Assembly: GCA_002633025.1 (NCBI GenBank)
Contig: NMRB01000531.1
Span: 209,408 to 273,407 of the forward strand
Source: Notospermus geniculatus
Lineage: Eukaryota > Nemertea > Pilidiophora > Heteronemertea > Lineidae
Direction of reading: 5' to 3'
DNA length: 64,000 nt
A program made the position numbers and the translations under genes. Below the pieces are notes generated by a model. It did not search any database. It worked only from the letters and a program-made list of their open reading frames with translations, and had not been told where the DNA came from. Positions within the stretch are counted from its first letter, which is position 1. Every line of letters begins with the position of its first letter. Of the stretch, positions 52,935 to 62,995 are shown piece by piece.

Positions 52935-53442
52935 GGCCGAATGGGTCAATGTCGTCCTGGGTATACCTTATGTTTACCCAGGATCATCCTGGGTAATCCT
53001 TTTCTTTACCCAGGACGGCCCTGGGTAAAAATAAGGATCCTTAACTTTACCCAGATTGGAGTTCCCGAGTAATGTAGTGAGGTTGATATTCAGCGTAAAT
53101 CATGAAATGAAGGGTGGCCTCGAACTAGGCCTATAGCTCCTAAGTCCTTGAGAATTTACTATCGGTCCCTTTTGAAAAGTGGTATGGATTGGTCTTTTCT
53201 CCCTATTCCACACCCCGGAGCAGGTATAGCGGGAATTTTCAGCCCTTTTAGCAATGATCCTACTGCATGTTCTCTGCCGAAAGAGACGCACGTACAGCAT
53301 GATTCGGCGGGAACTCCCAAGGTGGGTAAAGTTAAGGATCCTTATGTTTACCCAGGATGATCCTGGGTAAAGAAAATGATTACCCAGGATAATCCTGGGT
53401 AAACATAAGGCATACCCAGGACGACATTGACCCATTCAGCCA
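52935..53442. mobile_element. Palindromic MITE of the GTCGTCCTGGGTA family, copy 2
   Basis: CGAATGGGTCAATGTCGTCC inverted at the right end; flanks CATACTGT(GG) at about 52927 and 53441 are an 8-10 bp TSD. TTTACCCAGGA(T)-type words repeat through the arms. Confidence 0.82.
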
Positions 53443-54934
53443 TACTGTGGAGAAAGCGATGTTGGATTTAAAGATATTTGGGTGTTTTTGGAGATGCACA
53501 AGTATTGTTGACGTAACGATATGCCACCGCCTGTTGCAAGCGCTGTACTGGTCTGCGTCGTGTACGGCAGTGAAGTGTGCATTGTGTCAGGCGGTAGAAC
53601 AGCACAAGTTTTCGTGACGTCATGGGTTTCAGCCGCCGGCTTATGATGTACACGTTGCTTGGGGAAGTACAGTGCAGAAATGAATGCAAAAAGTCAGGCG
53701 ATTCAACAGCTCAGATTTTGATGACATATTTGGAACAAATCTATATGCTCATTGCGTATGGTTGGCCTCTGGGGTAGGAGAGTGCAGTGTGTGTGTTGGA
53801 GAGTAGGAGAATTGCCAAAGAGGTCACGTCGAGTGGGATTTTGTTTGTTTTTTAATGTACTTTTGTTTTCGGGACGCAAGGGCCTACGCTGCATGCGGCT
53901 TCCAGTCGCCTGTGTGTTTTTGTGTAGGCTACATGTTGCTCTATTGCAAACAGAGGGTGAAAAGAAGAGGAAAGAAGATTAGGCCTAGGCCTATGGTGTG
54001 AGAAGAACATCATGGACTAGGCCTAGGCCTAGGCTACCGATACACCCTTATTTTACGGCTTCCAGTCGGTTGTGTGTTTTTTTCGTGGGCCACTGTTGCT
54101 CTATTCCAAACAGAGGGGAAAGACACCAACACTCTGTGAGAGGATGCATTGGCCATAAGTGGACAATGCATCCTCTCACCAACCACCCATTCTTCCACTT
54201 GGTTACCATCCACATTGACCACAACCATTCCACCTTGGCGGCAGAGTCGGTTGGCGTTCGCCTGTCACGGTAGCTAGGCCTAGGCCTATACTTTCACCGC
54301 CTTTAGTTCTTCAGGGGCATGCCCTATTACCTCTTCCGTTTTCAGTTATAACTTTATCACTCATTGTTGCACAAAACAACTATCTATTCAGAAACAAATC
54401 CTCTAAAATCTATCACTACCCCCACCCTGGTTCCGTTAACTCTGGATTCATTTCAATTCTTGCTCATTGCAAGTTTTTTTGCTTCGATTCTTTAGATTGT
54501 ACTTTTCAAATCGTCATCGTTTCCGGATGCGCAAAGTCCTTACCATGACAAACAAGTCAAATATTATAACAACTGTTGTATATCCTGTATTCATTGAATA
54601 TCAATATTACGGTTCGAATGAATAGGAGCAGTCAGCCGCGCTAATCGCTAAAAGATGGCAGCAAAGTTCTAGCGGACCAATACAATAGAAAATTCTCCTG
54701 ATTGGTGCTCAGTCAACCGTGAATGGGTCCGCTAGGCATTGAATTGGACCGCAGTGACACCTATTGGTCAACTGACTGACAGCTCCTATTTGTGCATTCA
54801 TTTGGTTACTTTGTTGTTCTCGTGGTTAACCTGTAAGGTGTTACAGTATAAGTGTTACCGCCATTCATCATGTCGCTTGGAGTTTGTACCTGCTATAAAA
54901 AACATTTCTCGACCCAGTCCTTTCCCCCTAACCA
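53443..54934. other. Non-coding region with short repeats
   Basis: Contains TAGGCCTAGGCC runs (53980-54035), two diverged direct repeats (about 53898-53960 and 54056-54125: GTTGCTCTATT.CAAACAGAGG), and a perfect 16-bp-stem hairpin at 54136-54179. No gene supported. Confidence 0.45.
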
Positions 54935-55291
54935 CACTGAAAAAAAATCCTAATCATGTTGAGTACATCGGGGTACTCGTTTGGCCCGTGAGATGAGTAG
55001 AAAGGTACTCATATTGAGTAGAAAGATACTCGTAGCTAGTAGAAAATGTGAAATAGAAATAGGGTTTCCAAGGTGAAAGACATTGCTTCCTACCAGAATC
55101 GAACCCACGAACCCTCGTAGCTAGTAGAAAGATACTCATAGCGAGTAGTGAGGAACTCTAAATGCAGCTCCTTGACCCGCTGAGTACCCGATGAGTATTT
55201 ACCCGATTAGTACCTTTCTACTCATCTCACGGACACAATGACTGATGAGTAGTCCAAAGTACTCAACACGAGCCGGAATTTTTTTTCAGTG
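54935..55291. mobile_element. Palindromic MITE with CACTGAAAAAAAATCC ends
   Basis: CACTGAAAAAAAATCC and GGAATTTTTTTTCAGTG; TACTC words in both arms; flanks CA/CA, a 2-bp TSD candidate. Termini resemble the MITE at 30381-30745. Confidence 0.72.
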
Positions 55292-55832
55292 CATGTTCAT
55301 TTTGAAATCATATGCGTATATTACTGAACATGGCGTTCGAAACTTGGACGTCCATGCCTGGAGAGAAAACCTTTTTGCTCCGGAAAATCTTCGTAGTTGG
55401 ACTGTCTAGGAAGGTTCAGGTACACTTTGTTGCGGGCTTCCTTTCATGTACATCGTCGTGAAAGGTTGAAATATCACTCCCGCAACGACTTGATGTCTTC
55501 TCCTCCAAACACATGAGAAACTCATACCATTTACAGTCGGCCTTTATCATTCCAAACAATAGTGATGTCGTGATGTCGGTGACAAGTGGGAGAGGAGCAT
55601 TTGCAATGCATTGATCCTGATTTTTCTGGTTTAGTCATTTTCTCAGCCGATGTCCCAGAACTGACAAAAAATTCTGTTCTTGAAACATATACCTAAAAGC
55701 CATACAGGGATAATACAGCCGACGTGGGCTTGCAGTCATGGCAGTAGCGAGAAGTTTATAATTCAAAGAAGATGGCTGTATTTGCAGCGGCATATCAAGA
55801 ACTCCCTATTCAAAATGTCCCACTCGGCATCA

Positions 55833-56426
55833 GGACCGGTATTCATAAAACTACTTAAGTCAAAGCAGACCGAAGATACATACTCTTAAAGGAGTTCGAC
55901 GACCAAGTTGTAAACAAACCAATTTGTTTACAAACAGTGGTCGGCAAACTAGTTTTATTCCTTCGTGAAGGTGGCAGCACCATTAGCGCCCCGTGATCGT
56001 TAGACTGGTGTCCGGTCCAATGCAACTTACTCAACCACTCACTGGTTCTCTATCTACGCTGTGCTGCCACCTATTATCTGTGATATGTACTCAAGTGAAT
56101 ATCTAGTCCCGCGCAGCCAACCGTTTCGTTCCGCAGGTACTGCGACACAAACATTGGATCCTCAGATTCGGCTGGGTGACCGAGCGGCTGGGTGACCGAG
56201 ACTAGTGAATATCGTGTTTACAACTTGGACGTCCAGCTCCTTTAAGTAAAGTGGCCCGAACAAGTGGAATTAAATATGCTCCTTATGTTGTGTGGACCAC
56301 TCATAACCACCCTTATATTAGAGACACTCCAAGGCAGTCTTAACTTCGGTACCTCATCACCTAGCTTAGTGGACTACACTTGACCTAAGAGATCTCACAA
56401 GAGATTAATTTTATGAATACCGGTCC
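55833..56426. mobile_element. TIR element (GGACCGGTATTCATAAAA) containing a nested TTAA MITE
   Basis: GGACCGGTATTCATAAAA and its exact complement are the ends. The inner element 55886-56245 splits it. Confidence 0.82.
55886..56245. mobile_element. Nested TTAA MITE (TTAAAGGAG end)
   Basis: TTAAAGGAGTTCGACGACCA and the complement of TGGACGTCCAGCTCCTTTAA; TTAA at each border. It shares the TTAAAGGAG terminus with 9990-10201. Confidence 0.8.
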
Positions 56427-57048
56427 AGAGCTAAATAGCATCGTGGTGCCTTTTATGGAATCGCTACCTTACACAGACCGTAGTGCCCAGTCCATTTCCA
56501 CGCACAGATGGAATAGAGCTCCATAACTGCCAGCATTTTACATTGTGATGAAAATTAACAAGAGAAAATACATGAAATAGCAGTAACGCATGACAATGCA
56601 CATGACACAGAATTCGCGCGTTGTGGAATTCCGAAAGTTGACTAGTCCATTGGATGGGTTCGGCAGCGGATGTGTTGTGAGCTAAAAGTGGATTAGGGTG
56701 GGATGGAGCGACTGGATGGTCAGAATTAAGTGGGAAAGTGGTGGATCATTACTAACGTCAGCGCCTACTCCCTTGAGTAACTGTGGACAACCACTTTGCA
56801 CAGTGTCGGAGATGTTTTCAAAAACATGCTGTATATATCTTTTTGATAGCCCTATGATTTTTTTCATGAAATTTACGATTAAACCGCAGATTGACCTATA
56901 TTATTTGGCGCCGACGTCGCAGACGTTCGATTCATATAAGGCTACGCTACTACGATGGTGTCGACGTCATTGCCTGCGATCGAGGCTTGTGTGATTGGTT
57001 GGGAGTGGGTTTCTCTTGGGCGCTAAAACAGATAGGACGAGAGGGCCA

Positions 57049-58008
57049 TCACTGGTCTGCTGTATAATACATCTCTACTCGGACCATACTTGCTTTCCTT
57101 TCACGTGATTCCCCTGTGACGAAATGCAAAAAGGAACCATCCTTTGGACTTAACTCGAAATGCTGAAAATTAGTATCGTAAGTTTCAGGATAAAATGACG
57201 TCGGTGTTTCATGAAATGTAAACGTACCAGTTCCTTGTTTTACGAGACCGTTCTTGGGGTCAGGGATTTGCTCCATTACAACAGCGCAAGGGAAGGGCGT
57301 ACCTATCAAGAAAAACAGACCAGATCTGAGGTCAAATATCGGCAAGAATGAGGGACATCGTTGAAAACCTGAATTAAGAAGCTCGACACGGTACTTCACT
57401 GGTTTATACAAGAATTCTTTCATATGGGAGATAAAATAAATTTGTTCAGATTCCATCCCGAGGTAGTGTATTCCCGTTTCAATTCGGAATGGCACATTTC
57501 CCAGAACAACACGTTCACCATTTGTGAGGATAAGGTCGAAATTGTCCGATTTGTTACTAGATTCCTTCATATCGTAGATTGTGTACACAAAACGACCAGA
57601 CACACGACACATGTAAAGCAGCTTTCCCAGACCAACTAATAGGCCAGGGTGCAATCGCAGTCGCTGGCAAATATCTGTTGTTGGGATGATCAGTTTTCCC
57701 GAAAAGGAACCAAGAGCAACATTTAAAAGTTTAGTTTGTACATCCTTGTACAAAAATATGTACCGCTCGTATACCGAGTTAAAGACCTTATAGTGGTCAA
57801 GAAACACCTGTTTTTCATACAGAATGATATAGTCCTTCTTCCTGTACTGATGGTACACTTTTACAGTGTTGAATGGTGTGTTCGCCGGCGCGTAAGAAAC
57901 GAAAATCCAGCCGCTCATCCAATCAAATGTGAGAAGGTCGGCTTTCTCAACGATAGGTGGCCGAAATTTGCCAGTCTTGGTTATCCTGTAGTTAAATCTG
58001 CCTTTCTC
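57049..58008 (-). CDS. Novel PAN-cluster family, C-terminal exon (member 3)
   Basis: 960-bp exon (319 residues plus stop), acceptor TATATTTTCCTAG ending at 58009, phase 0 as in members 1, 2 and 4. Starts EKGRFNYRITKTGKFRPPIV. Shared blocks: FRPPIVE (member 1 FRPPIAE, member 2 LPPILVE), the aromatic-rich segment TVKVYHQYRKKDYIILYEKQ, and GSFSGKLIIPTTDIC (member 1 GQFEGKLFYADNDKC; member 2 GSFTGRVLTQDDC). Ends ...ASMVRVEMYYTADQ. No intact PAN exon is certain upstream; a weak candidate is at 58990-59193. Probably secreted or cell-surface by analogy; function unknown. Confidence 0.72.
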   Translation of the reverse strand, partial: EKGRFNYRITKTGKFRPPIVEKADLLTFDWMSGWIFVSYAPANTPFNTVKVYHQYRKKDYIILYEKQVFLDHYKVFNSVYERYIFLYKDVQTKLLNVALGSFSGKLIIPTTDICQRLRLHPGLLVGLGKLLYMCRVSGRFVYTIYDMKESSNKSDNFDLILTNGERVVLGNVPFRIETGIHYLGMESEQIYFISHMKEFLYKPVKYRVELLNSGFQRCPSFLPIFDLRSGLFFLIGTPFPCAVVMEQIPDPKNGLVKQGTGTFTFHETPTSFYPETYDTNFQHFELSPKDGSFLHFVTGESRERKASMVRVEMYYTADQ

Positions 58009-58605
58009 CTAGGAAAATATATCTAGAAAGATCAAAAATATATTCCTGTGGCTTTTAGGTCAATCTGCTAATTACTTCCTCGAGGCAACTTTGTTACATT
58101 TTCAGAACTTTCAGTTAGTCGACCAAAGGACAATCTACATGTAGAGCTGACCAAAGGACAATCTAGAGCTGAACTGTACATGTCCTGGGCCTGGCAATTT
58201 TCTGGTTGCCCTAACTAGTCCTAACACCTCGCCAGACTGCATCTGTGATAAAATATTTACGGAGAGTTTCACAGGGACTATCAAATACTATAAAAAAACA
58301 AGCCTAACGGCAACAACGGTTCGCTGGTATGAGCATTGTGAATATCAGCCAGCGCCACCATCGATGGCCATAGGAACCAGGCTTGCATAAAGCGGCACGC
58401 TACATGTGTATCTTATACAATGTATTATCATGGTGGCCATGTCCATTCATCCACGCACACCCGATCGATCTCCACCGTATATCCTAAGTGCTGGTGATGT
58501 AGCCTACACGTACACCGATCAGGAATGTTGGAGAAGACTGATTGAATCTACGTATTCCAATGCCTATCAGGACAATTGCCCCCCGGACAATTGCCCCCCG
58601 GACTA

Positions 58606-58981
58606 CCCTTACAGAAATGTCACACGTCTTGTCCTAAAAAATTTCACACGTGCTAAAAATTTAGTACGTGTGAAATTCCCAATATGTCCAAAAATGGTAT
58701 ATTTTAGTACGTACAAATAGAACGTGTGAAATTCAATTCACACATGTGAAATTCCAATTCGGACGTGTGAAAACATATTTGGACATGTGAATTTCATTTA
58801 GGACGTTCTATTATGTATGTCCTAATTAATTCACACATGTGAAATACCAATTCGGACGTATGAAAACATATTTGGACATGTGAAATACCAATTCGGACGT
58901 ATGAAAAGCATATTTGGACATGTGAAATGCCAATTCGGACGTGCGAAACGTAATTTAGTACATGTGACATTTCTGTAAGGG
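58606..58981. mobile_element. MITE with internal repeats related to the 22-bp satellite
   Basis: Ends CCCTTACAGAAATGTCAC and GTGACATTTCTGTAAGGG. Inside, units such as CCAATTCGGACGTGTGAA and CATATTTGGACATGTGAA repeat at about 22 bp. Reverse-complemented, they match the satellite core TTCACACGTCCGAATTGG. Confidence 0.85.
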
Positions 58982-58989
58982 NCTTTCGC

Positions 58990-59193
58990 TACCGGATTCA
59001 TTTGAAAAGTGTAGATTTTGTGCATCATGAATTTCGCGTGTATTGACAAAAAGGCGCCTTGCTCCGCGAAATTGCAGCCAAAACTGGCACCAAGCCACTC
59101 ACTCTGGAGGCAACGAAATGGGCCACGACCTCGTATAGGTTTGCTTGTTCCAAAATGTCTGTGAAAGGAACAGGCCAGATCCAAAGATGCAAG
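58990..59193 (-). pseudogene. Possible PAN-like exon of member 3 (weak)
   Basis: Minus frame after a GTTTCGTCACAG acceptor: LASLDLACSFHRHFGTSK, then GASFGCNFAEQGAF and IYTFQMN. It echoes STLDCAMVC ... FRCNF of member 2 but has fewer cysteines, and the start phase (0) differs from the expected 1. Adjacent to the MITE and an N. Confidence 0.22.
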
Positions 59194-59880
59194 CTGTGAC
59201 GAAACAGTCACATTCCGCCTAAGTTTTCGTCAGGTTGCCAACCTTTAAACGTGTATATTTCGATAACCGTTGCTCGTACGCGTCTGAAAATTCGTCTTTC
59301 GACAATACTACTTTTTCTCCTCTTTCTTTCTTTTGCGCTAGTCGCGTCGTCGTAGCTGCTTCCGTTCCGGAGATATGGCCATTTTTATCACAACTAGTCA
59401 GATTTGCTCTTTGGAGTCAGTCAATCTGGACCCCCGGACAAACGTTAAAATGCAATTTTAGCCAAGTTTGGAAACAGGGAGATAGGGCCTAATCAACTTC
59501 CTCAGAGGAATTGCTCGCAATTTCCAGTTTTAAAATCAACGAGCTACTACGTTTAGGACTATTTGAGTCGTACCGGTAGGCAATGGTGGTGACTTAAGAC
59601 GAAGAATTTCCAAGCCCAGGAATATAAAGTTTTTGACTTATTTTCTTGTTTACTAGGGCCTATACTCGAGAAAAAATGCGTTATTGTTCAGTCATCAAGA
59701 CTCGTGCATTTATCTTTTAATGACATTTTATTCGATGCATAGTCTGCAGTTGAACTTTGTTTTGTCTTTATGTCGCAGTTTTCCATTTTATCATTTCAAA
59801 TTATGAAAGTTGTATGGAAGGTCCAGTCCAGCGAATAACAATAACAAAAAACATTTGCCTTCATGTTGTTTCCAGGGGTA
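59194..59880. other. Non-coding stretch
   Basis: No exon with matching splice signals on either strand was found. Confidence 0.35.
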
Positions 59881-60040
59881 ATAATCCGGGGGGGAATTGT
59901 CCTCGGGGGGCAATAGCCCGGGGGGGAATTGTCCGGGGGGAATTGTCCTCGGGGGGCAATTGTCCAGGGGGCAATTGTCCCCGGGGGGCAATAGTCCAGG
60001 GGGCAATAGTCCGGGGGGCAATTGTCTGGGGGGAATTGTC
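59881..60040 (+). repeat. G-rich tandem repeat (GGGGGGCAATTGTCC units)
   Basis: About ten irregular units of GGGGGG(C/A)AAT(T/A)GTCC. Two complementary-orientation units (GGACAATTGCCCCCC) occur at 58566-58604. G runs of 5-7 allow G-quadruplex formation. Confidence 0.85.
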
Positions 60041-60385
60041 CTAGAACCCTTTGGGCATGGGAGCATTCTTCCTCCAGCCCCTTTGTGCCTGAACACGATC
60101 AACATGCTCTGTTAGCTCTTTCCGCTCAGCCCTTATCTTTGAAAGTAACCTGAACAATTTATTTATGGTGCACCTGCACTGGCTGCATACAAAGTACCCT
60201 TCAAGCCAGTCTGTTGTACCGGTAGGGCCAAAACTTCCGACCTCGGGGACTACATTGACGAACTGTTCTTTCAGTTCCCCACTCACACAACGCCTTTGGT
60301 ATTTTGCACCTTTGATTTTGAAGTCTTTCTCACACATCAAGCAGTAGTCACTGCTGAAAAGGTGTCCCTTGCTTGTCCTTGACAT
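60041..60385 (-). CDS. Small cysteine-rich, probably zinc-binding protein or first exon
   Basis: Minus-strand ATG at 60385 opens 114 codons: MSRTSKGHLFSSDYCLMCEK, RRCVSGELKEQFVNVVPEVG, YFVCSQCRCTINKLFRLLSK, then a charged helical segment (IRAERKELTEHVDRVQ). CxxC...C...CxxCxC suggests one or two Zn sites. The frame runs to a stop at the edge of the G-rich repeat. A donor may lie before that (for example CAG|GTTACT near 60150), so this may be the first exon of a longer gene. Not assigned to a family. Confidence 0.5.
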   Translation of the reverse strand: MSRTSKGHLFSSDYCLMCEKDFKIKGAKYQRRCVSGELKEQFVNVVPEVGSFGPTGTTDWLEGYFVCSQCRCTINKLFRLLSKIRAERKELTEHVDRVQAQRGWRKNAPMPKGF

Positions 60386-60449
60386 TTTTACGTTTCATGC
60401 ACTCACACACATGACATGCAACACACACCATTACCATGATTACGGTATG

Positions 60450-61152
60450 TGATAAACCTTGGAAACAGTGAAACCTTGAAAACAGTCAGAAAACCTTGGA
60501 AACACTGGCAAAATTGCTAAAAACACTTAAATAAATCAATAAGAATTCAAGCTGATTAATCGTACTCTCATGTTTGTAAATTAGCAGTTTGAATGCATCC
60601 CTAAATAATGAAAATGAAAAATACCAGACGACACCACTCTGGTTGGTCTGGATTCCATGTTTTCAGTAATCCAATTTCTTACCTCGTCCCATGCAAAGGC
60701 CTCATGTTCAGGTCTCAATCCACTGGCACTGTTCAGTGATGGAAAAGCTCCAAGGTACATGTACTTTTGACAAGAATTCAACATTGCCCTTTTACTGTAG
60801 AAATGCAATCATAATCACATCAAGAGGCCTTATTCATGATGAAATGCAAAGGAAAACAGAAATGTCAGACTGACAAATCCATCGTCTGCTAACTACCAGT
60901 GTTGTCTGCATCAGCATGGAGGCTGAGGCGGTTGACCTCAAAAGATGGTGGCTTAGATTGTTTTTCTTCCGAGGATGGCCTAATTTAGTTTGGCATCTGA
61001 CATGTGTCATTGCATACCAGCACTCCCAATCTGGATACCAGGCTCAATTTATTTTGGCTAGGACTAAAAAGTGAAATATCTAATGGCACTGCGTACACTC
61101 GTTCCAAGGTTTTCTGACTGTTTTCAAGGTTTCACTGTTTCCAAGGTTTATC
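60450..61152. mobile_element. TIR element with 55-bp ends (GGTATGTGATAAACCTTGG)
   Basis: GGTATGTGATAAACCTTGGA ... AACAGTCAGAAAACCTTGG is repeated inverted at 61098-61152. It lies just upstream of the cysteine-rich minus-strand gene. No ORF of note. Confidence 0.78.
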
Positions 61153-61309
61153 ACATACCCATGATTACACTGTTTATTGACCAAAGTCCACGATCATGAC
61201 GATTACATGTTGGTCATGTTGGTTTACACAACGCAGAATGCTGACATGCATCATACATCATTTACATGTCATAATGTGCATCATGCATGCACATGATCAC
61301 CCAAGCTTC

Positions 61310-61640
61310 GCCATAGCAACGAACAGCCGACGGCCGTTTAAGACGCGGTTTCTGATTGGCTGAACTAACTCCAAATGCGTTGTGGTCGTCGGTACGCTAG
61401 CCGCTGATTTTGCAGCCTGCTTTCCCAGTCGTTTGTGGAGTGTAGTGCGGCGGCCGTAGCGACACAACGACTGGGTCCCGAGTCTACTGAATCGGTGAAA
61501 AATGAGTCAGGAAGTTCTGGTCCTTCAAACCAGATTTACAATCGACGTCATCTTCGGAGGTACTCGGCTACATTCGGGCGGCCATCGTAACCTACCTCGA
61601 CTGTATATAGGAGCCTCGGCGTAGTAATCATCTCGCAAAT
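61310..61640. promoter_or_regulatory. CpG-rich segment, possible promoter
   Basis: Locally GC/CpG-rich with CCAAT-like words (GATTGGCTGAA). A plus-strand ATG at about 61503 in AAAAATGAG context opens only about 40 codons (MSQEVLVLQTRFTIDVIF...). A promoter or first exon is a guess from composition. Confidence 0.22.
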
Positions 61641-61689
61641 CACGAGATAATTCAGTGATTCGCCGCAAGTGAGTGGGTCGTCTGTGACA

Positions 61690-61845
61690 TTAGGGAGGTT
61701 TCGAAATCAAACGATAAACATAAACGTTAACGACAACGTTATTTTCGTACCGAAAATGCAATATAAAATTTGGTTAATGTGTAGTATGAAAATAACGTTG
61801 TCGTTAACGTTTACGTTTATCGTTTGATTTCGAAACCTCCCTAAT
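61690..61845. mobile_element. Palindromic 155-bp MITE
   Basis: TTAGGGAGGTTTCGAAATCA ... GTTAACGACAACGTTATTTT mirrored almost perfectly to ...CGAAACCTCCCTAA. Short loop only. Confidence 0.82.
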
Positions 61846-62024
61846 GACCGTAACCTTCCGCACTTGATAGAGTGCAGACCAATGCTGATCCCTTTTCACG
61901 TATAAATGATATAAATGGGTTCTTTGCACATTATATCCCTTTGAATTATCTGTCCGCCGGACAATGATTTACACCACCAAATTGTTACTGAGCGTCCGGC
62001 GGACGATCGATGACGGGTACACTC

Positions 62025-62270
62025 GTTTACGTTGCACCGGGTTCGAATCCAGCCCGGGCCATATGGGATTTCATTCCCGGCTCTTCACGTCCGTCGCATG
62101 GGACAGTAAGCCGTGGTGCCTTGTACCTTGTGTCTTTGCAAGGGCAAGTAAAATACCCCATCCAAGTGAGGAACATGAGTAGCTTGTGATGGCCTCCTCC
62201 GTACTTACCAGGGTCAATAATGCTATAGCGTCGGCCCTGACGGAAAAATGAAATACAAATACAAATGCAT
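62025..62270 (+). repeat. tRNA-derived SINE, family B, copy 2
   Basis: B-box GGGTTCGAATCC, body GACAGTAAGCCGTGGTGCC ... GAGGAACATGAGTAGC, and AAATACAAATACAAATGC tail match copy 1 at 1966-2250. Confidence 0.78.
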
Positions 62271-62469
62271 TTTAAAATCAGAAAATCCTTCGAATAAGGA
62301 CGATTCTGGTACCTGCTGGCATTACATTGGCTCTGAAATATCAGAAGACAAGAAGCGTTTGAAATGACTTTCTTTTTCAGGGGAACACCATGTGGCTGCC
62401 ACAAAATTTCACTGATTTTAAACATTGGAATTTGTGACAGCCGCTTTATGTTTTCAAGAACTTAAAAGT

Positions 62470-62995
62470 GCATTGGCGGCCATCTTGGATTCCAATATGG
62501 CCTCTGTCTTGGATCAAAACTTTACATGCACCATTGAATTCCTTGGACGTAAAAACAGGTGTGGAGGCAAAATTCATCCAATTCGTCGAACTGGACCTCA
62601 AAATATTAACGACTTTAGCCGAAAATGGCAGCCATCTTGGATTCCAATATAGCCGCTCTTTTGGGCCAAAATTTTACACGCACCATTGAATTCCTTGTAT
62701 GTAAAAACATAGGTGTGGAGGCAAATTTCATCCAAACCGTCCAATTGGACCTCAAGATATTAACGATTTTAGCCGAAAATGGCAGCCATCTTGGATTCCA
62801 ATATGGCCGCTCTTTTGGATCAAAATTTTACACGCACCATTGAATTCCTTGGACGTAAAAACATAGATGTCGAGGCAAAATTCATCTAATTCGTCCAATT
62901 GGACATCAAGATATTAACGATTTTAGCCGAAAATGGCGGCCATCTTGGATTCCAATATGGTGGATGCCAAAAATCAATTTTCTGCGTGCTCCATT
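62470..62995 (+). repeat. About 155-bp tandem repeat, 3-4 copies
   Basis: Units begin GGC(G/A)GCCATCTTGGATTCCA and include CACCATTGAATTCCTTG and ATTAACGA(C/T)TTTAGCCG. Divergence is moderate. The last unit degrades toward 63120. Confidence 0.85.

Noticed and set aside
59757-60115. Gly/Pro-rich frames on both strands
   Set aside because: Translations of the GGGGGGCAATTGTCC tandem repeat.
62470-62995. Tandem protein repeats (SHLGFQYG...KFYTHH)
   Set aside because: Frame reading of a 155-bp non-coding repeat containing GGCGGCCATCTTGG.
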